This document shows positions 58,777 through 64,000 of a DNA stretch of 64,000 bases, piece after piece. A program made the translations under genes and the position numbers. A model generated the notes under the pieces. The model did no database searches. It saw only the letters and a list, made by a program, of their open reading frames with translations, and was not told the origin of the DNA. Within the stretch, counting starts at the first letter, position 1. Each line of letters begins with the position of its first letter. The stretch lies in contig NZ_CP038634.1 of assembly GCF_004768545.1 (NCBI RefSeq), forward strand, positions 620,001 through 684,000. Direction: 5' to 3'. Source of the stretch: Cupriavidus oxalaticus. GTDB lineage: Bacteria > Pseudomonadota > Gammaproteobacteria > Burkholderiales > Burkholderiaceae.

Positions 58777-60270
58777 TCAGGCGGCTGGCCGCGGCGGCGG
58801 CCGGCAGGCATGGCCCGCTTCCTCCAGCAGGCTGGCAAAACGCAAGGCGGTGAGATCCTGGTAGCGGCCGGCGACGATCTGCACGCCGACCGGCAGGCCG
58901 CTGGCGCCTGGCCCCATTGGTGCGATCGGTGTGATCGGCGCAACGGCCGAAGGCAGGCCGCACAGCCCGGAATGGCCGGCCCAGAACAGTTGCGTGGTCA
59001 TCGGCTGCGGGCGGCCGTTGACGCTGATGGTCCGCTGCCAGGGCTCTCCGGCCTCGTCGATGGCAAATGCCGTGGTGGCCGCGGCCGGGCATAGCAGCAC
59101 GTCGTAGCCGGTAAAGAAGCGGCGCCAGGCGGCGGCAAAGCGCTCGCGCGCGACCTGCAGGCGCAACCAGTCGCGGTGGCCCAGCGTCGCGCCGGTGTAC
59201 TGCAGGGTTGCATAGCCATGGTCGCCCGCCGCGGCGGTGGCGCTGCGCGCCAGCGCATCGGCAAACGCGGCGTCGTCCATGTGCACAGAGGTGGTGGCGC
59301 GCAACAGCGTCACGTAGACATGCCAGAGCTCGCCGGCGTCGAAGTCCGGCCGCACATGCCAGTCGACGCGGGCGCCCTTGCCGGACAGCCAGTGACCCAG
59401 CTGTTCGATCTGCGTTGCAACCTCGGTGTCGGCTTCCGCCTGGGCATGGGTGGGCAGGACGGCAACGCGGAAATCCGCGAGCGTGCAGTGCGGGCATTCC
59501 GGCAACTGCAAGCGGTATGGCAATGCCTCGTCACCGGCCGGTCCGGCGATCGCGCGCAGCACCAGTTCCAGGTCGCGAGCGCTGCGGGCCAGCGGGCCGG
59601 CGACATTGATGTCCTGCTCGCCGAAACGCGCCGCGCCGGTGCCGTGGCCTGCCAGTGGCACCAGCCCGTGACTAGGCTTGAGCGAGAAGATGCCGCAGTA
59701 GTGCGCCGGGTTGCGCAGCGAGGAACCGATGTCGGAACCCACATCGAAGAACGACAAACCCGCGCACACCGCCGCCGCGCTACCGCCGGACGAGCCGCCC
59801 GGCGTGCGCGACGGATCGTGCGGATTGCGGGTCGTGCCATAGATGGCGTTGTAGCTCTGCCAGTCGCGCAGCCCGAGCGGGACGTTGGTCTTGCCGAGCA
59901 GGACCGCGCCGGCATCGCGCAGCCGTTGCACCACCACGGCATCCCGCTGGGCGACGTGCCCGCGCAAGGCGGGATTGCCGCAGGTGGTCGGCCAGCCGGC
60001 GACGTCGAACGATTCCTTGACCGAGAACGGCACGCCGTCGAGGACGCCGCGCGCCTGCCCGGCGCGGCGGCGCCGGTCGCTGTCGCGTGCCGCGGCGCGC
60101 GCGGCGCTGAAATCCGGCAGCACCAGCGCATTGATGACGCCGTGCCATCGCTGCCAGGCCGCCTCGCAGGCGTCGACAAGTTCCTCCGATGTAACCGTGC
60201 CGCCGGCGAGCCGTTGTGCCACCTCCCATAGCGGCGGAAAGCCGCCGGTCGTCCAGTCGGGCAGGTTCAC
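58777..60270 (-). CDS. amidase signature family hydrolase
   Basis: 497-aa hydrolase of C-N bonds. The Ser-cisSer-Lys triad is visible: Lys85 (PFSVKESFDV), cis-Ser160 in PGGSSGGSAAA and nucleophile Ser184 in GSDIGSSLR (the usual Gly at 183 is Ser). C-terminal motifs include GLPVGVQIVAGRYQD. AAGGAG precedes the ATG at 60270. A TTGCAC-N16-TATAGT promoter upstream is overlapped by a GntR-type palindrome. First gene of an amidase-MFS unit; the amide is unknown. Confidence 0.9.
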   Translation of the reverse strand: MNLPDWTTGGFPPLWEVAQRLAGGTVTSEELVDACEAAWQRWHGVINALVLPDFSAARAAARDSDRRRRAGQARGVLDGVPFSVKESFDVAGWPTTCGNPALRGHVAQRDAVVVQRLRDAGAVLLGKTNVPLGLRDWQSYNAIYGTTRNPHDPSRTPGGSSGGSAAAVCAGLSFFDVGSDIGSSLRNPAHYCGIFSLKPSHGLVPLAGHGTGAARFGEQDINVAGPLARSARDLELVLRAIAGPAGDEALPYRLQLPECPHCTLADFRVAVLPTHAQAEADTEVATQIEQLGHWLSGKGARVDWHVRPDFDAGELWHVYVTLLRATTSVHMDDAAFADALARSATAAAGDHGYATLQYTGATLGHRDWLRLQVARERFAAAWRRFFTGYDVLLCPAAATTAFAIDEAGEPWQRTISVNGRPQPMTTQLFWAGHSGLCGLPSAVAPITPIAPMGPGASGLPVGVQIVAGRYQDLTALRFASLLEEAGHACRPPPRPAA

Positions 60271-60344
60271 ATCGGCTCCTTGTCGTGATCCGCGCGGCTC
60301 GGCACGGGTGGGGGCATTATCAGGGGCTCAGGGACTGCTTGCGT

Positions 60345-60378
60345 TGGTATACTATATTCCGTTTTGCGCGCAGTGCAA
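60345..60378 (-). promoter_or_regulatory. amidase promoter with GntR-type operator
   Basis: On the minus strand, -35 TTGCAC (60373-60378), 16 bases, -10 TATAGT (60351-60356). The -10 box overlaps the plus-strand palindrome TGGTATACTA (60345-60354), which matches the TnGT-ACnA plan of FadR-type GntR operators. A bound repressor would block polymerase. Confidence 0.55.
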
Positions 60379-60518
60379 GGCGAATGTGCGCGCGGGCACC
60401 ACGGATGGCAAGCGCCAGGGGATGGACTATCGGGGGAAGTGCGGCACGCAGAACGCGTGCCAGAAGGGAAGCGACGGCCACGAGCGGCGCGATGCGCCGC
60501 CCGCTCACTCAGGCTGGA
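60379..60518. other. non-coding stretch between amidase promoter and small ORF
   Basis: No gene is supported from 60271 to 60518. The only sites seen there are the amidase promoter and operator near 60345-60378. A 62-codon minus-strand frame at 60320-60508 has no motif or good ribosome site. Confidence 0.4.
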
Positions 60519-60695
60519 TCAGCAATGGCCGCGCCGGGGCGCGCGGCCGCCCAGCGCCTGCAGGAAGCGGCCGATATCGCGCAGGCGCAGCGGCACCAGC
60601 GGCGAGGCATGGCGCACGGCGTCGCGCGCGGCAAGGTGGTGCAGCAGTTGCTGACCTACGGGTTGCGACAGATAGCGTTGCTCGGGCGACTGCAT
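60519..60695 (-). CDS. possible small protein of unknown function
   Basis: A 58-codon frame from ATG 60695 (MQSPEQRYLSQPVGQQLLHHLAARD) to TGA 60519, rich in Gln, Leu, Arg and His, predicted helical and basic at the C-terminus. The ribosome site is weak. GTATAC lies 32-37 bp upstream (60727-60732) in a sequence that partly resembles the GntR sites. It could be a real small gene of the cluster or a leader; support is thin. Confidence 0.3.
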   Translation of the reverse strand: MQSPEQRYLSQPVGQQLLHHLAARDAVRHASPLVPLRLRDIGRFLQALGGRAPRRGHC

Positions 60696-60867
60696 GGTAA
60701 ATCCCAATTGACCTTGAATGACTACAGTATACACATTCTTGATGCAGTGCGTCATGCGCGGGCATGCAACGCCCTGTTGCGGGGCATGCAACGGAAATAG
60801 CAATCGCCACGCGGATTGGGAAAATACCGGCCGGCAGCGGATGACAGCCAGGGGCCGCAGCCTTCGC

Positions 60868-61575
60868 TCAGGCCGCCTGCGCCGCGCCCTGCCCGCCCAC
60901 CGGCAGGTCGGCCGCCTTGGCGGCGCTGTAGACATGGCGCGCGGCCAGCAGCGCGGCAAGGTCGGCGTCGCCGGCGATCACGGCCTGCAGGATCTGGGCG
61001 TGCTCGTCCCAGTTCTGGCGCGCGCGCACCACGTTGGCGGGGCCGAACAGCACGGCGGTGCGCTCGCGCAGCGAGCGCATCATCTCCTGCAGCACGCTGT
61101 TCGCGGCGATGGTGCCGAGCACCTCATGAAAGCGGGTATTGAGCGCCAGCAGTTCATCCGCGCGGCCCTGCGCGGCGGCCTCCATGCCCTGGCGCAGCAC
61201 CGTTTCCAGTTCCGCCACCAGCGCCGGGTCGCGCCGCTGCGCGGCGAGCTTGGCGTTGAGGCCTTCCAGCGTGGCGCGCACCTCCACCATCTCGCGCGCG
61301 ATCACCGGCGACAGGCTCGCCACCGTGGCGCCGCGGCGCGGCTCGATCAGCACCAGGCCCTCGCTGGCCAGCGCGCGCAGCGCCTCGCGCACGGGAATGC
61401 GCGATACGCCCAGTTCCGCCGACAGCTTGTTTTCCACCAGCCGCTCGCCCGGCGCGTACTTGCCGTTCAGGATGCCTTCGCGCACCTTGTCGGTGACAAG
61501 GGCAAACAGCGGCGAGTGGCTGGCACCGAGGCTCAGCGGCTCGGCGGGCGCGGCGGGAGACGGAGTGAGGGACAT
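60868..61575 (-). CDS. GntR family transcriptional regulator (FCD type)
   Basis: 235-aa FadR-subfamily regulator. The winged helix-turn-helix at about 25-85 reads VTDKVREGILNGKYAPGERLVENKLSAELGVSRIPVREALRALASEGLV. The FCD all-helical effector domain is at about 95-220 (MVEVRATLEGLNAKLAAQ, ALNTRFHEVLG, HAQILQAVIAGDADLAALLAARHV), whose His/Asp residues usually bind a metal and a carboxylate. Operator-like TTGTATACCA and TTGCATACCG lie upstream of its own start and TGGTATACTA before the amidase gene, so it probably represses both. Confidence 0.92.
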   Translation of the reverse strand: MSLTPSPAAPAEPLSLGASHSPLFALVTDKVREGILNGKYAPGERLVENKLSAELGVSRIPVREALRALASEGLVLIEPRRGATVASLSPVIAREMVEVRATLEGLNAKLAAQRRDPALVAELETVLRQGMEAAAQGRADELLALNTRFHEVLGTIAANSVLQEMMRSLRERTAVLFGPANVVRARQNWDEHAQILQAVIAGDADLAALLAARHVYSAAKAADLPVGGQGAAQAA

Positions 61576-61611
61576 GGGTCGGCAGAGGCGTAGGCGGAAA
61601 GGCTGGCGTCA

Positions 61612-61638
61612 TTGTATACCAGCCATCCTTGCATACCG
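61612..61638. promoter_or_regulatory. putative GntR operators upstream of gntR gene
   Basis: TTGTATACCA (61612-61621) and TTGCATACCG (61629-61638), 17 bp apart, are related to the reverse complement of TGGTATACTA at 60345. They lie 37-63 bp before the regulator ATG, consistent with self-control. Confidence 0.5.
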
Positions 61639-61645
61639 TCATGTC

Positions 61646-62647
61646 TTAACAAAGGTGCTGGAAGGTAAAGCTGTCCGCGTAGAGGTGGTCAGGACTGGCT
61701 CCGTGCGCCAGGAAAGCGGCACGGGCGTCACGGATCATGTCGGGCGAGCCGCACAGGTAGATGGCGTGCTCGCTCAGGTCGCCCAGGTCGGCCAGCGCCG
61801 CGTCGTGCACATAGCCGCGCCTGCCCTGCCAGTCCGTCCCGGCGCGCGACAGCACCGGGACGTACTGGAAGTCATAGAGCCGTTCGCCCCACGCGGGGAT
61901 GGCGTCGTGCAGGTACAGGTCGTGCGGCTGGCGCATGCCCCAGTACAGCGACACCGGCGGGCAGTCGGGATCGCCCATCAGCGATTCCAGGATCGCCTTG
62001 ATCGGCGCCAGCCCGGTGCCGGTGGCCACCATCAGCAGCGGCCGGTAGTCGCGGGACCGGTAGAAGAAGTTGCCGAGCGGCAGTTCGACGTCGATTGCAT
62101 CGCCAGCCCGCATGCGCGGCAGGATGCCGTCGGTAAAGGCGCCGCCCGGAATGCGCCGCACGTGCAGGTCGACCCGCCCGTCCCGCGGCACCGACGCCAT
62201 CGAAAAGCTGCGCGCGAGCCCGTCGGTACTCACCAGCTTCAGGTATTGGCCGGGGCGATAGTCCAGCGTGCCCGCGTCCGGCACCTCCAGTTCGACGTGC
62301 ATGACGTCCGCCGACAGCGGGCGCACCGCCTGCACCACCGCGCGGTGCCGCGCGGGCTCGGCGCAGGCCTCGCCCTCACGTGCGGTGCCGATGACGAGGT
62401 CGGCCAGCGGCTGTGCCTGGCAAGCGAGCGCGTAACCGGCGGCAGCCTCGTCCGGCGCGAGGCCGAACGGCTCCTCGTCGTAGCGCACCTGCCCGTCGAA
62501 CAGGCGGATGCGGCAGGTGCCGCAGCCGCCCAGCTGGCAGTCGTGCGGCAAGGCGATGCTGGCGCGCTGCGCGGCCTGCAGCAGCGTCTCGCCGCGCTCG
62601 ACGAAAAAGACCTGCTGCGTATCGGCGATCTGGATGCGGTACGACAT
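61646..62647 (-). CDS. ferredoxin-NAD(P)H reductase component of an oxygenase
   Basis: 333-aa electron-transfer protein. The N-terminal plant-type [2Fe-2S] domain has Cys37, Cys42, Cys45 and Cys76 (HDCQLGGCGTCRI, ALACQAQ). Next come the FAD-binding barrel (YRPGQYLKLV, LARSFSMAS) and the NAD-binding domain (VATGTGLAPIKAILESL, YLCGSPDMI). This order matches class IB reductases such as BenC/XylZ or CDP-deoxyglucoseen reductase-like proteins. Oxygenase subunits are not in the window and may lie to the right. It is 27 bp downstream of the GlcG-like gene. Confidence 0.88.
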   Translation of the reverse strand: MSYRIQIADTQQVFFVERGETLLQAAQRASIALPHDCQLGGCGTCRIRLFDGQVRYDEEPFGLAPDEAAAGYALACQAQPLADLVIGTAREGEACAEPARHRAVVQAVRPLSADVMHVELEVPDAGTLDYRPGQYLKLVSTDGLARSFSMASVPRDGRVDLHVRRIPGGAFTDGILPRMRAGDAIDVELPLGNFFYRSRDYRPLLMVATGTGLAPIKAILESLMGDPDCPPVSLYWGMRQPHDLYLHDAIPAWGERLYDFQYVPVLSRAGTDWQGRRGYVHDAALADLGDLSEHAIYLCGSPDMIRDARAAFLAHGASPDHLYADSFTFQHLC

Positions 62648-62674
62648 GGAACCTCCGCTAAGACGAACTTGTAC

Positions 62675-63154
62675 TTACTTCTTGATATCGGCCTGCACCA
62701 GCACCTTCAGGTCCTGCGGCGCCAGCAGTTCGGCCAGTGCCTGCAGCGCCGCCAGCCCTGCCTGCGTGTCCTGCTCGCCGTTGCCGCCCGACAGGCCGAT
62801 GCCGCCGATCACCTCGTCGTTGACCACGATCGGGAAGCCGCCGACGAACGCCGCGAACTTGCCTTCGAAGCTCCACTGGATGCCGAAGGCCTCGTTGCCA
62901 GGCAGCGCCGGCCCGTTCGGCGGCGTGGTGAACAGGTGGGTGGAGCGCTTGTGGCCCGCGGCGGTGAACGCCTTGTTCCACGCGATCTGCGGCCCGGTGA
63001 TGCGGGCACCGTCCATGCGTTCGAGCGCGAGCGGGTAGCCGCCCTCGTCGACCACGCAGATCGACTCCAGCACGCCGATTTCCTCCGAGCGCCGGATCGC
63101 GGCGGCAACCATGTGGCGCGCTTCGCGCAGTTCCAGCTTGATGGCTTTCTTCAT
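62675..63154 (-). CDS. GlcG/HbpS family heme-binding-like protein
   Basis: 159-aa alpha/beta protein of the GlcG/PduO-C/HbpS family. Visible signatures are AAAIRRSEEIGVLESICVVDEGGYPLALERMDGA, ITGPQIAWNKAFTAAGHKRST and GGFPIVVNDEVIGGIGLSGGNGEQD. No signal peptide. Members bind heme or cofactors and often sit in oxidation operons. It lies between the reductase and the aldehyde dehydrogenase, all in one direction with 27-bp gaps. AAGGAG precedes the ATG. Confidence 0.87.
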   Translation of the reverse strand: MKKAIKLELREARHMVAAAIRRSEEIGVLESICVVDEGGYPLALERMDGARITGPQIAWNKAFTAAGHKRSTHLFTTPPNGPALPGNEAFGIQWSFEGKFAAFVGGFPIVVNDEVIGGIGLSGGNGEQDTQAGLAALQALAELLAPQDLKVLVQADIKK

Positions 63155-63181
63155 CGGTAAGACTCCTTGCGGCGGCCGGGC

Positions 63182-64000
63182 TCAGGCGCCCCGGTAGACC
63201 GTCTTGACCTGCGTATAGAATTCCAGCCCGGTGCGGCCCGACTCGCGGAAGGTCGAGGTGCTAGACCTCTTGACCCCGCCGAACGGCGCGTTGACCAGGT
63301 TGCCCGTGGTGGTGCGGTTGATCTTGACCGTGCCCGCCTCGATGTCGGTGGCGAAGTGGTGGATGTAGCGCGGGTTGCTGGTGACGATGGCCGCGGCCAG
63401 GCCGTACTCGGTATCGTTGGCCTTGGCGATGGCGTCGGCGTAGCCGGTAAATCCGATGATGGCGATCACAGGCCCGAAGATCTCCTCGCGCGCGATCCGC
63501 ATCTGCTGCGTCACGTCGGTGAACACCGTCGGCGCGACGTAATAGCCCTTGTCGAGATCGCCGCCGGTCAGCCGCGTGCCGCCGCACAGCAGCGTCGCCT
63601 CGGACTTGCCGATGTCGATATAGCGCAGCACGGTCTCCAGCTGCCTGGCCGAGGCCAGCGGCCCGAGATCCATGCCCGGCGTCATGCCGCTGCCGACCTT
63701 GAGCGTTGCGACTTTCGCCAGCAGGCGCTCGGTGTATGCCGCCTTCATGGATTCGGCCACCAGCACGCGGCTGGTGCCGGTGCAGGCTTGCCCCGACAGC
63801 GAGAAGCCGCCCTTGATGGTCAGGTCGACGGCGCGATCCAGGTCGGCGTCTTCCATCACGATCAGCGGGTTCTTGCCGCCGAGTTCCATCTGCGTGCGCG
63901 TGGTCAGCGGCGCCGCGCGGTGGATCTGCTCGCCGGCGCGCGACGACCCGGTGAACGAGATCGCGCGCACCACAGGCGCTTCGGTGATGGTTGCGCCGAT
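63182..64000 (-). CDS. aldehyde dehydrogenase, 5' part beyond window
   Basis: Open frame of 273 codons running into the right edge; the start is outside. The C-terminal two thirds of a class 3/semialdehyde-type ALDH is present: VRAISFTGSSRAGEQI (NAD loop), catalytic Glu in MELGGKNP, nucleophile Cys in SGQACTGTSR, EEIFGPVIAI, and NLVNAPFGGVKRSSTSTFRESGRTGLEFYT at the end. Oxidises an aldehyde to a carboxylate with NAD(P). It is the furthest-upstream visible gene of the GntR-linked leftward cluster. Confidence 0.9.
   Translation of the reverse strand: MGATITEAPVVRAISFTGSSRAGEQIHRAAPLTTRTQMELGGKNPLIVMEDADLDRAVDLTIKGGFSLSGQACTGTSRVLVAESMKAAYTERLLAKVATLKVGSGMTPGMDLGPLASARQLETVLRYIDIGKSEATLLCGGTRLTGGDLDKGYYVAPTVFTDVTQQMRIAREEIFGPVIAIIGFTGYADAIAKANDTEYGLAAAIVTSNPRYIHHFATDIEAGTVKINRTTTGNLVNAPFGGVKRSSTSTFRESGRTGLEFYTQVKTVYRGA

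Noticed and set aside
1..64000. CRISPR array, tRNA, rRNA or intact insertion sequence
   Set aside because: No regularly spaced repeats with spacers, no cloverleaf or rRNA signature, and no transposase motif were found.

Overview
The window is GC-rich, densely coded Betaproteobacterial DNA. It looks like an accessory or catabolic stretch of a Cupriavidus/Ralstonia-type genome (Burkholderiaceae). The grounds are three Bug-type tripartite-tricarboxylate receptors, Burkholderiales-style porins, an acetate-CoA ligase (ADP-forming) paralogue, xsc-pta-tauE, Ssu-type sulfonate genes, an HME-RND efflux operon and many LysR/IclR/GntR/LacI regulators. No rRNA, tRNA, CRISPR array or intact insertion sequence was seen. 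The genus is inferred from gene content, not from a marker gene.

Layout. 1-6321: IclR-controlled acyl-CoA synthetase, Bug receptor and DUF1254 genes, with a divergent second Bug receptor and a 34-codon LysR remnant. 6412-9262: a diguanylate cyclase and a YihY-type membrane protein. 9516-17391: a LacI regulator, a Bug receptor, a porin and a hydroxyquinol-dioxygenase operon (dioxygenase, SDR, BKACE, MDR reductase, cupin). Two LacI-type operators tie the porin and dioxygenase promoters together. 17851-20487: an alpha-hydroxyketone quorum-sensing pair (CqsA/LqsA-like synthase and CqsS/LqsS-like kinase). 20516-28062: UDG, D-threonine aldolase-like enzyme, BON protein, alpha/beta hydrolase, DUF3772 MscS channel, a small secreted protein and a methyltransferase. 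28334-34722: an HME-RND metal efflux operon (TolC, adaptor, pump) with a small exported protein upstream.

34959-44033 is about sulfur: a Q-type thiol dioxygenase overlapping a four-domain rhodanese, a desulfurization-type acyl-CoA dehydrogenase divergent from ssuD-ssuA-ssuC-ssuB, and a membrane cytochrome c. 44165-53316 is a quinate/shikimate catabolic region: 3-dehydroshikimate dehydratase-like isomerase, IclR, LysR, type II dehydroquinase, porin, MFS transporter, catabolic shikimate dehydrogenase and an HPPD-like dioxygenase. 53606-57387 is xsc-pta-tauE, which cleaves sulfoacetaldehyde to sulfite and acetyl-phosphate, recovers acetyl-CoA and exports sulfite. 57416-64000 is a GntR-controlled catabolic cluster (MFS, amidase, GntR, ferredoxin reductase, GlcG-like protein, aldehyde dehydrogenase) that runs off the right edge.

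Non-coding structure includes four copies of a CTCTCCCGC/GCGGGAGAG palindrome (one inside a coding frame), a 136-bp nested hairpin related to a second intergenic element, a 12-bp tandem repeat in a receptor gene, and several operator-like palindromes next to matching regulator families. Functional calls come from recognised sequence motifs and family resemblance only; no database search was run.
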